In this document: positions 17,375 to 26,457 of the stretch, piece after piece | Layout of the letters: every line of letters starts with the position of its first letter | Position numbering within the stretch: the stretch's first letter is position 1 | Position numbers and translations under genes: made by a program | Notes under the pieces: model-generated | Database searches by the model: none | Told to the model about the DNA's origin: nothing | Seen by the model: only the letters and a program-made list of their open reading frames with translations | Origin: Maribacter halichondriae | GTDB lineage: Bacteria; Bacteroidota; Bacteroidia; Flavobacteriales; Flavobacteriaceae | Reading direction: 5' to 3' | NCBI RefSeq assembly: GCF_027474825.1 | Contig: NZ_CP107030.1 | Span: 1,928,529 to 1,992,528 of the forward strand | Length of the DNA: 64,000 nucleotides

Positions 17375-17875
17375 ATGGATAAGTTAATCAACGATTTTTC
17401 ATTCGGACTATTTTTCTGGCAAATATTGCTGTTCGTCCTTCTACTTCTTCTTTTGAGGAAATTTGCATGGAAACCCATTTTGAATGCCGTCAACGAACGT
17501 GAAGATGGGATAAAAAATGCACTTGCCGCCGCAGAGGAAGCAAAAAAGGAAATGCAGAACGTCACTGCTGACAGCGAAAAGTTGTTGAAGGAAGCAAGGG
17601 CAGAGCGGGAAGCAATGTTGAAAGAAGCACGTGAATTAAAGGAAAAAATGATTTCCGATTCAAAAGAACTGGCAAGAGTAGAGGGTGATAAGATGATAAA
17701 GCAGGCACAGGCCACCATTGAAAGTGAAAAGAAGGCGGCCGTTGCCGATATCAAGAGCCAAGTGGCCAACCTTTCCGTGGAAATTGCGGAAAAGGTCATC
17801 AAAGAACAACTCTCGAACAAAGACAAACAATTAAAGTTGGTCGAGGATATGTTGGGTGATATCAAATTGAACTAA
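17375..17875 (+). CDS. atpF: F0F1 ATP synthase subunit b
   Basis: A 166-residue peripheral-stalk subunit: one N-terminal transmembrane helix (FGLFFWQILLFVLLLLLLRK, about 10-29), followed by WKPI and a long charged coiled coil to the C-terminus (AAAEEAKKEMQNVTADSEK and so on). Length and organisation fit AtpF. It follows the hairpin at 17315 and precedes atpH by 9 bp. Confidence 0.95.
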   Translation: MDKLINDFSFGLFFWQILLFVLLLLLLRKFAWKPILNAVNEREDGIKNALAAAEEAKKEMQNVTADSEKLLKEARAEREAMLKEARELKEKMISDSKELARVEGDKMIKQAQATIESEKKAAVADIKSQVANLSVEIAEKVIKEQLSNKDKQLKLVEDMLGDIKLN

Positions 17876-17884
17876 GAAATAAGC

Positions 17885-18424
17885 ATGAGCGATTCTAGAG
17901 CGGCCATACGATATGCCAAAGCGATTCTTGACCTTGCGGTAGAGAACAAAGCTACTGATGCTTTGGAAAAGGATATGCGGTCAATATCCAGCACTGTTTC
18001 TGAAAGCAAGGAACTTCGTGAAATGTTGGCAAGTCCGGTAATTCCTGGCGCAAATAAGAAAAAGGCTTTGAACGCAATATTTAAAGGAAGCCATTCGATT
18101 ACAGGAGGTTTGCTCGATATGTTGGTAGATAACAAACGTATCGGCATGTTGAATGAAGTTGCTTTGAAATATACGATTCTAAACGAACAGTTAAAGGGAG
18201 AAGGTGTCGCATTTGTAATGACTGCTGTGCCTTTGACCGCTGAATTGGAAAAGAAGGTACTAAAGCAAATAGGAAAGTTCACAGCAGATAAAGTTACTAT
18301 CGAGAATAAAATCGATGAGAGCATCATTGGCGGATTCATCCTACGTGTGGGGGATTTGCAATATGATGCTAGCATCGCGAACAAGTTGAACAATTTGAAG
18401 CGAGAATTCGCAAGTAGTCTATAA
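17885..18424 (+). CDS. atpH: F0F1 ATP synthase subunit delta
   Basis: A 179-residue OSCP/delta subunit linking the stalk to F1. The N-terminal helical bundle begins RAAIRYAKAILDLAVENK, and the conserved C-terminal motif is IDESIIGGFILRVGDLQYDASIANKLNNLK (quoted in part: IIGGFILRVGDLQYD). It is 9 bp after atpF. A 58-bp gap with tandem heptamers separates it from atpA. Confidence 0.95.
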   Translation: MSDSRAAIRYAKAILDLAVENKATDALEKDMRSISSTVSESKELREMLASPVIPGANKKKALNAIFKGSHSITGGLLDMLVDNKRIGMLNEVALKYTILNEQLKGEGVAFVMTAVPLTAELEKKVLKQIGKFTADKVTIENKIDESIIGGFILRVGDLQYDASIANKLNNLKREFASSL

Positions 18425-18443
18425 TAATAACTAAGGACAAGAT

Positions 18444-18478
18444 GTCTAACGTCTAACGTCTAAAGTCTAACGTCTGAA
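18444..18478 (+). repeat. Five tandem heptamers before atpA
   Basis: Units GTCTAAC, GTCTAAC, GTCTAAA, GTCTAAC, GTCTGAA run without gap from 18444 to 18478, ending 4 bp before the atpA ATG at 18483. They fill the ribosome-binding region, and no Shine-Dalgarno sequence is visible. Confidence 0.85.
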
Positions 18479-18482
18479 TAAA

Positions 18483-20062
18483 ATGGCAGGAGTAAAAGCC
18501 GCTGAGGTATCAGCAATTTTAAAGAAACAATTATCAGGATTCGATGCAACCGCTACTTTAGACGAAGTAGGAACCGTATTACAGGTAGGTGATGGTATCG
18601 CAAGGGTCTACGGACTTGAGAACGCACAATACGGCGAATTGGTCGAGTTTGAAGGCGGACTCGAAGGTATCGTTTTGAACCTTGAGGAAGACAATGTAGG
18701 GGTCGTATTATTGGGGCCTTCCAGACAGGTAGGCGAAGGAGATACCGTTAAACGTACCCAACGAATTGCTTCTATCAATGTGGGTGAAGGTATTGTTGGC
18801 CGTGTGGTTGATACCTTAGGAATCCCAATCGATGGTAAAGGTCCTATCACAGGGAAAACCTATGAAATGCCTTTGGAGCGTAAGGCCCCTGGGGTAATCT
18901 TCCGTGAGCCTGTTACCGAACCCTTACAGTCAGGTATCAAAGCCATCGATGCGATGATCCCTGTTGGACGTGGACAAAGGAATTGGTAATCGGTGACCGT
19001 CAGACTGGTAAGACTACGGTTTGTATCGATACCATCTTGAACCAAAAAGAATTTTATGATGCTGGTGAACCAGTTTATTGTATCTATGTCGCAATAGGTC
19101 AAAAAGCTTCTACCGTCGCGGGAATCGCCCAAGTGTTAGAAGACAGAGGAGCACTCGCTTATACGACAATTGTCGCAGCAAATGCTTCCGATCCAGCACC
19201 GATGCAGGTTTATGCTCCGTTCGCTGGTGCGTCTATTGGGGAATATTTCCGTGATACAGGCCGTCCGGCTTTGATTATCTATGATGACCTTTCAAAACAA
19301 GCTGTAGCCTATCGTGAAGTATCGTTGTTGTTACGTAGGCCTCCGGGACGTGAAGCCTACCCAGGAGACGTTTTCTATTTGCACTCCCGCTTATTGGAGC
19401 GAGCTGCGAAAGTCATCAACGATGACGAAATCGCAAAGAATATGAACGATTTGCCAGATGTCTTGAAACCAATGGTAAAAGGTGGTGGGTCATTGACTGC
19501 ATTGCCGATTATCGAAACACAAGCGGGTGACGTTTCGGCTTATATCCCGACGAATGTGATCTCCATTACTGACGGACAGATTTTCTTGGAGCAAGATTTG
19601 TTCAATCAAGGGGTTCGTCCTGCGATTAACGTGGGTATTTCGGTATCGCGCGTTGGAGGTAACGCCCAAATCAAGTCCATGAAAAAAGTTGCTGGTACCT
19701 TGAAATTAGATCAGGCACAGTTCCGTGAATTGGAGGCCTTTGCCAAATTCGGTTCCGATTTGGATGCGGCTACTTTGAATGTTATCGAAAAAGGACGTCG
19801 TAATGTTGAAATCCTGAAGCAAGCACAGAACGATCCATTTACCGTTGAAGATCAAGTAGCTATCATTTATGCAGGTTCAAAGAACTTGTTGCGTGATGTT
19901 CCTGTCGAGAAAGTAAAAGAATTTGAAAGGGATTACCTAGAATTCTTGAACGCCAAACATAGAGATGTTTTGGATACGTTGAAAGCGGGCAAATTGACCG
20001 ATGAGGTTATCGACACGTTGACTGCTGTCGCCAAGGATCTTTCCGGAAAGTACAGAGCTTAG
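18483..20062 (+). CDS. atpA: F0F1 ATP synthase subunit alpha, single-base frameshift
   Basis: The alpha subunit of F1 (non-catalytic nucleotide sites). The first frame (to 18989) ends [11 protein letters not shown]; the rest resumes in another frame from about 18980 with [18 protein letters not shown], so the Walker A GDRQTGKT follows the break directly. The expected RGQRELVIGD is restored by one extra G in the GG run at 18979-18980, giving 526 residues, the normal length. Other hallmarks: [23 protein letters not shown] (in part [15 protein letters not shown]) and [10 protein letters not shown]. Because atpA is single-copy and needed, a sequence error is much likelier than a pseudogene. Confidence 0.93.
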
Positions 20063-20085
20063 TCAAGTCACCATAACAACGAGAA

Positions 20086-20940
20086 ATGGCGAACTTAAAA
20101 GAAATACGAAACAGAATAGCATCGGTATCTTCGACCATGCAGATAACCAGTGCCATGAAAATGGTATCGGCTGCAAAGTTAAAGAAAGCCCAAGATGCTA
20201 TTACCGCCATGCGGCCTTACGCCAATAAACTAACCGAGCTACTACAAAGTTTGAGCGGAAGTCTTGAGGCTGGAAATAAATATTCGGATAACCGTGAGAT
20301 AAATAGGGTCTTATTGGTTGCCATAACATCGAATAGAGGTCTTTGTGGTGCTTTCAACTCAAATATCATAAAGCAAGGCTACTTATTGGCAGAAGAGACC
20401 TATGCTGGCAAGCAGGTCGATATTATGGCCATTGGAAAAAAGAGCAATGATATTTTGGGTAAAAAGTTCAATGTAATCGCAAATCATAGTAAGGTCTTTG
20501 ACGATTTGACTTTTGAAAATGTCTCGGCCATTGCTGAAGATTTGATGGAACATTTTACCACTGGTGATTACGATCGTATTGATATTGTATACAACAAGTT
20601 CAAGAATGCCGCTACTCAGATTATCATGACGGAGCAATTTTTGCCAATCGTTCCTATGGAAGGAAGCGAGAATTCCGCTGCTGACTACATCTTTGAGCCC
20701 TCAAAAGTCGAAATCGTTGAACAATTGATTCCGAAATCCTTAAAGACACAATTGTATAAAGGAATTCGCGATTCGTTTGCCAGTGAACACGGTGCCCGTA
20801 TGACGGCGATGCACAAGGCGACCGACAACGCGACCGAAATGCGAGATCAGTTGAAACTGACCTATAATAAAGCAAGACAGGCGGCTATTACCAATGAAAT
20901 ACTTGAAATCGTTGGTGGAGCGGAAGCGTTGAACAATTAG
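20086..20940 (+). CDS. atpG: F0F1 ATP synthase subunit gamma
   Basis: The central rotor shaft, 284 residues. N-terminal helix NLKEIRNRIASVSSTMQITS and C-terminal helix ATDNATEMRDQLKLTYNKAR are the conserved coiled coil; the middle has the Rossmann-like part with ITSNRGLCGAFN. It is 23 bp after atpA and ends the operon. atpD and atpC are absent here, as is usual in Bacteroidota where they lie elsewhere. An intrinsic terminator is at 21079. Confidence 0.96.
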   Translation: MANLKEIRNRIASVSSTMQITSAMKMVSAAKLKKAQDAITAMRPYANKLTELLQSLSGSLEAGNKYSDNREINRVLLVAITSNRGLCGAFNSNIIKQGYLLAEETYAGKQVDIMAIGKKSNDILGKKFNVIANHSKVFDDLTFENVSAIAEDLMEHFTTGDYDRIDIVYNKFKNAATQIIMTEQFLPIVPMEGSENSAADYIFEPSKVEIVEQLIPKSLKTQLYKGIRDSFASEHGARMTAMHKATDNATEMRDQLKLTYNKARQAAITNEILEIVGGAEALNN

Positions 20941-20998
20941 GTGTAGCGATAGCGGAGCCAAATTTATAAACTGCCGAAGCCCTGAACAATTAGAATGA

Positions 20999-21037
20999 TG
21001 TCATTGCGACCCAGATAGCTATGGGGGAAGCAATCCC
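20999..21037. repeat. REP-like dispersed hairpin element
   Basis: The core TGTCATTGCGACCC - ATAGCTAT - GGGGGAAGCAATCCC is an imperfect palindrome: ATTGC (21003-21007) pairs with GCAAT (21030-21034), CCC with GGG, around the self-complementary ATAGCTAT (21015-21022). The GTCATTGCGA...GAAGCAATC pattern is a common intergenic repeat type in bacterial genomes. No second copy is in the window. Confidence 0.5.
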
Positions 21038-21078
21038 TTAATCACGAAGACCGTCCATAATAAAGATACCCTGAACAA

Positions 21079-21106
21079 AAACCTCACATTCCGTGAGGTT
21101 TTTTGA
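21079..21106 (+). terminator. Intrinsic terminator of the atp operon
   Basis: Stem AAACCTCAC / GTGAGGTTT (21079-21087 and 21093-21101), loop ATTCC, followed by a T run (TTTTTT including the stem end). It lies 140 bp after the atpG stop. Confidence 0.85.
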
Positions 21107-21181
21107 TTTTTATCAGTTTGCTGTTTTTATTCCTTTTTTAGAAACAAAATCTGTCTTTTTTATCCGATTTTTGCCGCTCCT

Positions 21182-22396
21182 ATGCAAACCAACAAGACGG
21201 CTTTACTTTTCATATTTATAACGATTTTGGTCGATGTCATCGGCATCGGTATCATTCTTCCCATCATACCGGATTTGATTATGGAACTAACAGGGGAAGG
21301 CATTGATATGGCGGTCATTTATGGCATGTGGTTGACAACTGCCTTTGCAGGCATGCAGTTTTTGTTTTCGCCTGTTTTGGGAGAGATTTCGGATCAATAT
21401 GGTCGCCGCCCAATTTTGTTGATTGCCTTGCTCGGATTAAGTGTTGATTATCTTATCCATGCGTGGGCCCCTACAATAATGTGGTTGTTCGTTGGCCGGT
21501 TCCTTGCAGGGATTACGGGGGCCAGCTTTACGGTTGCCTCCGCTTATATTGCCGATATCAGTACCAAAGAGAACAAGGCAAAGAATTTTGGTTTGATCGG
21601 GGCCGCCTTTGGGTTGGGATTTATCATTGGACCAGGAATCGGCGGATTTTTTGGTGAAATCAATATTCGTCTTCCCTTTTATATCGCAGCGGGATTGACG
21701 TTTGCCAATTTTCTTTTCGGATTATTTTTCGTTCCGGAATCATTGGTACCTGAAAATCGGCGACCAATCAATTTTTTGAAAATGATTCCCGGGGTTTCTT
21801 TGGTCAGTCTTCGGAATTACAAGGGAGTCCTATTGTTTATTTTTGCCTTCTTTTTGGCGAATCTGGCGGGCCAGGCCTTGCCTTCCACTTGGTCGTATTA
21901 TGGTATTGAGCGTTATGATTGGAGTCCGAAGGAAATCGGAATTTCACTAATGGTAGTAGGCCTACTGGTGGCCATTGTCCAAGGATTTCTGGTAGGCGTG
22001 TTTACCAGGAAATTTGGTAGAAGAAAGGTCATTATAATCGGATTTCTTTTGTGGACCGTTGGCATGTTCCTATTTTCCATAGCGACAGAACCTTGGATGT
22101 TGTACGCCTTTTTGATTCCGTATGCGCTGGGCGGAATTGCCGGGCCAACCGTGCAGAGTGTTATCTCAAATGAGGTATCGGAAAAAGAACAAGGCAATCT
22201 GCAAGGTGCGATTACCGGACTTGTAAGCGTTACCGCTATTCTGGGACAATTGATTTTCTCTCCAGTATTTTATTATTTCATTCGGCCCAAGGGAGCAATC
22301 TACTATCCCGGTGCACCTTATACCTTAGCCGCAATATTCCTGCTTATGGCCTTTATTTTTGCTATGTTGGCGATGAAGAAAATGAAATTGACCTAA
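21182..22396 (+). CDS. TCR/Tet family MFS efflux transporter
   Basis: A 404-residue 12-helix major facilitator resembling TetA-type drug/H+ antiporters. Motif A is seen as GEISDQYGRRPILL, motif C-like GAAFGLGFIIGPGIGGFFGE lies in helix 5, and the start MQTNKTALLFIFITILVDVIG is typical of the family (helix 1 Asp). Substrate is unknown; the family includes tetracycline pumps but many chromosomal members do not confer resistance. It is monocistronic by position, after the atp terminator. Confidence 0.87.
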   Translation: MQTNKTALLFIFITILVDVIGIGIILPIIPDLIMELTGEGIDMAVIYGMWLTTAFAGMQFLFSPVLGEISDQYGRRPILLIALLGLSVDYLIHAWAPTIMWLFVGRFLAGITGASFTVASAYIADISTKENKAKNFGLIGAAFGLGFIIGPGIGGFFGEINIRLPFYIAAGLTFANFLFGLFFVPESLVPENRRPINFLKMIPGVSLVSLRNYKGVLLFIFAFFLANLAGQALPSTWSYYGIERYDWSPKEIGISLMVVGLLVAIVQGFLVGVFTRKFGRRKVIIIGFLLWTVGMFLFSIATEPWMLYAFLIPYALGGIAGPTVQSVISNEVSEKEQGNLQGAITGLVSVTAILGQLIFSPVFYYFIRPKGAIYYPGAPYTLAAIFLLMAFIFAMLAMKKMKLT

Positions 22397-22509
22397 GCTG
22401 AATCCACTGCTTTTTATGGGCTAGCCACTTTATTAGAAGAAATTCCGCTCGCGCATGTAACATTTTTATTGAAATGTATCTAAAAGGAAAATAACACAAA
22501 ACAATCCTT

Positions 22510-23351
22510 ATGAATACATTAAAAAAAGTAATTATCAGCCTGATGCTTGTCACAGCGATTGGAGCACAGGCACAAAACCGACCTTTTGAAGTGGTTGTTC
22601 AAGGTGAGGGACAACCCATACTTCTTTTCCCAGGATTTACCTGTACCGCCGATGTTTGGAACGAAACGGTAAACGAACTTTCGAAAAACTACGAATGCCA
22701 TATATTTACTTTTGCTGGCTTCGGGGAGGTTCCGCCCATTGAAAAACCTTGGCTTCCAGAAATAAAGGAGGGTATTGAAGCTTATGTAGAGAGTTTAAAC
22801 CTCCAAAACCCTGTGATTATAGGCCATAGTTTAGGCGGAGCGCTGGCACTATGGTTGGCTTCCGAAGAGAATAGTCCCTATCAAAAATTGATTATCGTTG
22901 ACGCGCTTCCGGCGACCGGAGCTTTGATGATGCCCAATTTCAAAAGTGAAAATATTGTCTATGATAATCCATATAACCAGCAATTGTTGGAAATGGATGA
23001 AGATTCATTCGGACAAATGGCTTCCCAAATGGCAGCGGGAATGACCTTGAACAAAGAAAAACAAGCTCAAATCAAGGATTGGATGATACAGTCCGATCGC
23101 GAGACCTATGTTTACGGGTATACCGATTTGTTGAAATTGGACTTGAGGGAAGACCTATCGAAGATTACTATTCCCGTGATGATTTTGGCGGCAACAGATC
23201 CTATGGAAAAGAAATGGCCCAAAAAACGTATGATGAGCAATATAAGAACCTGAAAGACTACGACCTGGAATTCGCCGATGGCGCTGCCCATTTCATCATG
23301 TACGACAGACCCGAATGGTTTTTAGAAAAGCTAACCGAAAATTTAAAGTAG
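22510..23351 (+). CDS. Secreted alpha/beta hydrolase, frameshifted
   Basis: A 280-residue (repaired) alpha/beta hydrolase with a signal peptide (about 1-22). The nucleophile elbow is GHSLGG (105-110, Ser107) and the oxyanion region is FPGFTCTADVW. The first frame stops at 23253 just after the Asp strand MILAATDP. The other frame supplies YGKEMAQKTYDEQYKNLKDY and the catalytic His in DGAAHFIMYD, ending at 23351. One C appears lost in the CC at 23210-23211 (ATCCCTATGG expected). Four bp downstream begins an ECF sigma gene. It may be cotranscribed with that regulator and the membrane protein after it. Confidence 0.8.
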
Positions 23352-23355
23352 GAGA

Positions 23356-23856
23356 ATGACCGAAAAGGCCTCTCAATTTGAAGCGATTTACCGAGCAAAT
23401 TATCATAAGGTAGTTCGTATCTGTGAGGGCTACGTCAATGGTGATGGACCACTTGCCAACGACTTGACCCAAGAGGTCTTTATAAAGGTCTGGGAGCATC
23501 TGCATACGTTTCGAAATGAATCGAATATTTCAACTTGGGTCTATCGTATCACAGTCAACACTTGTCTGCTCGAATTAAGGAAAAAAAAGTACACGAAAGC
23601 CTCGGCCCATTTGGAACGGATTGCCGAAGCCGAAGAAGACCTTACATCAACCAAGGAGAATCAATTACAGCGCATGCACAATTGCATTAACAAACTTCCG
23701 AAAGAAAGCAGAAGTATTATTCTATTGGAACTTGAGGGCCTTCCTCAAATTGAAATAGCGAAGATTATAGGGGTTTCCCATGAAGCCATTCGCGTTCGTG
23801 TACATCGTATAAAACAAGGTTTAACCAAATGTGTGCAGCATGAAAACATTCGATGA
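23356..23856 (+). CDS. ECF-type RNA polymerase sigma factor
   Basis: A 166-residue sigma-70 family protein with region 2 (LANDLTQEVFIKVWEHLHTF, STWVYRITVNTCL) and region 4 (LPKESRSIILLELEGLPQIEIA and GVSHEAIRVRVHRIKQGL; quoted in parts of no more than 20). It lies 4 bp after the alpha/beta hydrolase and overlaps the following membrane-protein gene by 17 nt. The arrangement suggests a sigma factor with its own membrane anti-sigma factor. Confidence 0.9.
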   Translation: MTEKASQFEAIYRANYHKVVRICEGYVNGDGPLANDLTQEVFIKVWEHLHTFRNESNISTWVYRITVNTCLLELRKKKYTKASAHLERIAEAEEDLTSTKENQLQRMHNCINKLPKESRSIILLELEGLPQIEIAKIIGVSHEAIRVRVHRIKQGLTKCVQHENIR

Positions 23857-24394
23857 GTTAAAAAAGGATTGGCAAGGCCAATCCCAACCGGAAGTCCCAC
23901 AGGACGGGCCAAATAGGATTATTGAAAAAATAACGTTCCTAAAAATGGGACAACGGATTACAAATATCATTCTATCGATAACGGCCCTCTTACTCATCGG
24001 ATTTTTCTTTTATGTAGCGGCGTACAATTACCGAACGGTTACCATGGGTCTGTTTTTGATGGTTGGGGCATTGACCGTTCGAATAGTCTTGGAAGCGATA
24101 AGCATCAGGAACATTAAAAAAATGGATGTTACCGAAGACGCCGTTGTTTTTAGGCAACGTTTGCTTTCGTATTATAAGCAGCGTCAGAAGGTCCATTATT
24201 TGGTTACGCCGATTGTGATTCTGGCGTATTGTATTGGTTTTCTAATGCTCTTGCCCTCCTTTAAAGCGAGCTTGTCCGCTGGTTTTTATACCTATATCGT
24301 CGTTTCTTCGATGGTTCTGTTACTGGTTTTGGGTCTTTTCATCATAAAGCAAATACGTAAAGAACTTTCGTTACTTCGAGAACTGAAAGATTAG
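23840..24394 (+). CDS. Membrane protein, candidate anti-sigma factor
   Basis: A 184-residue protein from ATG 23840 (an upstream in-frame GTG at 23831 is possible). A cytoplasmic N-terminus of about 40 residues (MKTFDELKKDWQGQSQPEVP, common in flavobacterial proteins next to ECF sigma genes) is followed by about four transmembrane helices in two pairs (near 45-85 and 122-170). I do not recognise a named domain. The 17-nt overlap with the sigma gene implies translational coupling; the anti-sigma role is inferred. Confidence 0.6.
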   Translation: MKTFDELKKDWQGQSQPEVPQDGPNRIIEKITFLKMGQRITNIILSITALLLIGFFFYVAAYNYRTVTMGLFLMVGALTVRIVLEAISIRNIKKMDVTEDAVVFRQRLLSYYKQRQKVHYLVTPIVILAYCIGFLMLLPSFKASLSAGFYTYIVVSSMVLLLVLGLFIIKQIRKELSLLRELKD

Positions 24395-24414
24395 GTCACC
24401 GACAAGGTCGCGAG

Positions 24415-24434
24415 TGCAACAAAACTTTGTTGCA
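24415..24434. promoter_or_regulatory. Long palindrome upstream of the flippase gene
   Basis: TGCAACAAAACTTTGTTGCA: 9-bp perfect arms (TGCAACAAA/TTTGTTGCA) around AC. It lies 41 bp before the flippase start and 20 bp after the preceding stop, without a following T run, so an operator or a REP-type remnant is likelier than a terminator. A TAATTTTA -7-like box follows at about 24449. Confidence 0.45.
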
Positions 24435-24475
24435 AGGGTATAAATGTCTAATTTTAGCCCTTAACCTCAGCATTA

Positions 24476-25940
24476 TTGAATCCGCTCAAAAAACTCTTTA
24501 AGCAAACGGCCATCTACGGTCTGGCAACGGTGCTGCCCCGAATGCTGTCATTTCTGTTAGTCCCAGTATATACGGCCGTCATGGCACCAGGACTGTATGG
24601 AGAAGTGAGTATCATCTTTGCTTGGTTCGCAATCTTCAACGTGCTCCTGGCCTATGGAATGGAAACCGCTTTTTTCGGTTTTATAACGGTACGGACGACA
24701 AGGAAAAAGTGGTTTCGACGTCATTAATATCGATTTTGATGACTTCCTTGGGATTCGCTTTTATTGCCCTTCTATTTCAAAATTCAATAGCTTCAGTTAC
24801 CGACATCGAGGTCAGATACATTCGCTATGTAGTCTACATTTTGGCACTGGATGCCTTGGTAATCATCCCTTTTGCATGGCTTCGGGCCACTGAAAAGCCT
24901 ATGAACTATGCTGTGGTCAAGATCTTGAATGTTGTTGTGAATCTAGGATTGAATCTCTTCTTTCTTTTACTATTGCCTAAAATGGTCAGTGAGAATCCTG
25001 ATTCCATATTTGGATGGATGTACCGCCCCGATTTCGAAATCTCTTATATTTTTATTTCGAACCTGATTGCCAGTGCCATTACCTTATTGCTGATGCTGAA
25101 ATTATATCTCCGCACAAAGTACGTTTTTGATAAAGCCCTATGGAAGCGGATGATGAAATATGGTTGGCCCGTACTCGTGGCCGGTATTGCGTTTACCATA
25201 AACGAAGTATTTGATCGCATTTTGTTGGAAAAGCTACTTCCTGAAGCGATTGCCGAGAGCGAGGTCGGAAAATATTCGGCCTGCTATAAACTGGGCCTTT
25301 TTATGACCCTTTTCGCGACGGCTTTCCGTATGGGAATAGAACCTTTTTCTTCAGCCATGCCGGCACTGAGAATCCTCAGAAGGCGTATGCCCAGATTACC
25401 AATTATTTCGTGATTTTAGGAAGTATTATTTTCCTGTCCGTCGTCGTTTTTGCCGATGTCCTTAAAGTACTTTTTGTCCGTGACGAAGCCTATTGGGATG
25501 CTATGGACATCGTCCCCCTAATTGTTCTTGCCAGCTTTTTTCTAGGCATCTATCACAACCTTTCGGTTTGGTACAAAGTTACCGACAAAACCCGCTTCGG
25601 GGCTTTTATATCGGTCGTCGGAGCGATTATAACTATCGGTATAAATTATATGTTTATCCCTAAAATCGGTTATATGGCTTCGGCCATTGCAACGGTCTTG
25701 GCGTATGGTAGCATGATGATGTTATCATACTATCTGGGAAGGTCGCGTTATCCTGTACCTTATAATTTTAGAAAAATCGTTTTTTATCTTGGGATATCCA
25801 TTTTTTTCTCCGCCCTGTCATTTTATGTTTTTGATAGGAATTTAATTATCGGAATCGTATTACTTTTAATGTTTCTCGGAATGGTGTACAAACTTGAAAG
25901 CGACATGCTGAAAAGGATATTTTTAAAGCGAAAGGGTTAA
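24476..25940 (+). CDS. Polysaccharide flippase (MOP/Wzx-like), two frameshifts
   Basis: A multispan lipid-linked oligosaccharide flippase of the MOP superfamily. Three overlapping frames join by restoring one T at two places: a T6 run at 24670-24675 (METAFFRFYNGTDDKEKV expected) and a T5 run at 25344-25348 (GIEPFFFSHAGTENPQKAYA expected). The repaired protein has 488 residues, the usual size, with about 12-14 transmembrane segments. It starts at TTG 24476 (MNPLKKLFKQTAIYGLATVL). The first segment with TAIYGLATVLPRMLSFLLVP is the typical family beginning. dut follows 77 bp downstream, a frequent flavobacterial pairing. Confidence 0.85.
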
Positions 25941-26017
25941 ATTGGGATGGAAGTGGGGTGTTGGATGCTTAATGTCTCCCCGCTTCGAGAATCCATTATC
26001 CAACCAAATAAAGAACT

Positions 26018-26452
26018 ATGAACATCAAGATCATCAACAAATCATCGCACCTATTGCCACACTATGAGACGAACGCCTCAGCGGGAATGGATCTGCGCGC
26101 CAATATATCGGAATCCGTTACGTTACAACCTTTAGGGCGGGCCATCATTAAAACCGGACTTTTTATTGAGCTTCCAGTGGGTTTTGAGGCCCAAGTACGA
26201 CCACGTAGTGGCCTTGCCGCCAAAAAAGGAATTACGGTACTCAATGCCCCGGGCACCATCGATGCCGATTATAGAGGAGAGATTGGTGTGATTCTTGTGA
26301 ACCTGTCCAATGAAGCGTTTACGATTGAAAACGGGGAACGGGTAGCCCAATTGGTAATTGCCAAGCACGAAAGGGCCGAATGGATCGAGGTGGAAGAGTT
26401 GTCGGAAACCTCTAGGGGCGAAGGTGGTTTCGGGAGTACGGGAACGAAGTAA
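26018..26452 (+). CDS. dut: dUTP diphosphatase
   Basis: A 144-residue trimeric dUTPase that hydrolyses dUTP to dUMP. All five motifs are present: [10 protein letters not shown] (motif 1), [12 protein letters not shown] (2), [19 protein letters not shown] (3), [10 protein letters not shown] (4) and the P-loop-like [10 protein letters not shown] at the C-terminus (5). It begins a tight series with a TPR protein (5 bp downstream), a DUF4292 lipoprotein and envC. Confidence 0.97.
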   Translation: MNIKIINKSSHLLPHYETNASAGMDLRANISESVTLQPLGRAIIKTGLFIELPVGFEAQVRPRSGLAAKKGITVLNAPGTIDADYRGEIGVILVNLSNEAFTIENGERVAQLVIAKHERAEWIEVEELSETSRGEGGFGSTGTK

Positions 26453-26457
26453 AAATT

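Noticed and set aside
18444..18478. Short direct repeats as a CRISPR or plasmid iteron
   Set aside because: Seven-bp units, no spacers, no replication gene nearby.
18483..20062. Programmed ribosomal frameshift in atpA
   Set aside because: No slippery heptamer or downstream structure at the site, no precedent in the family, and many unrelated genes here show the same homopolymer losses.
20941..21181. tRNA or small RNA gene in the gap after atpG
   Set aside because: No cloverleaf could be drawn; the structure is explained by the REP-like element and a terminator.
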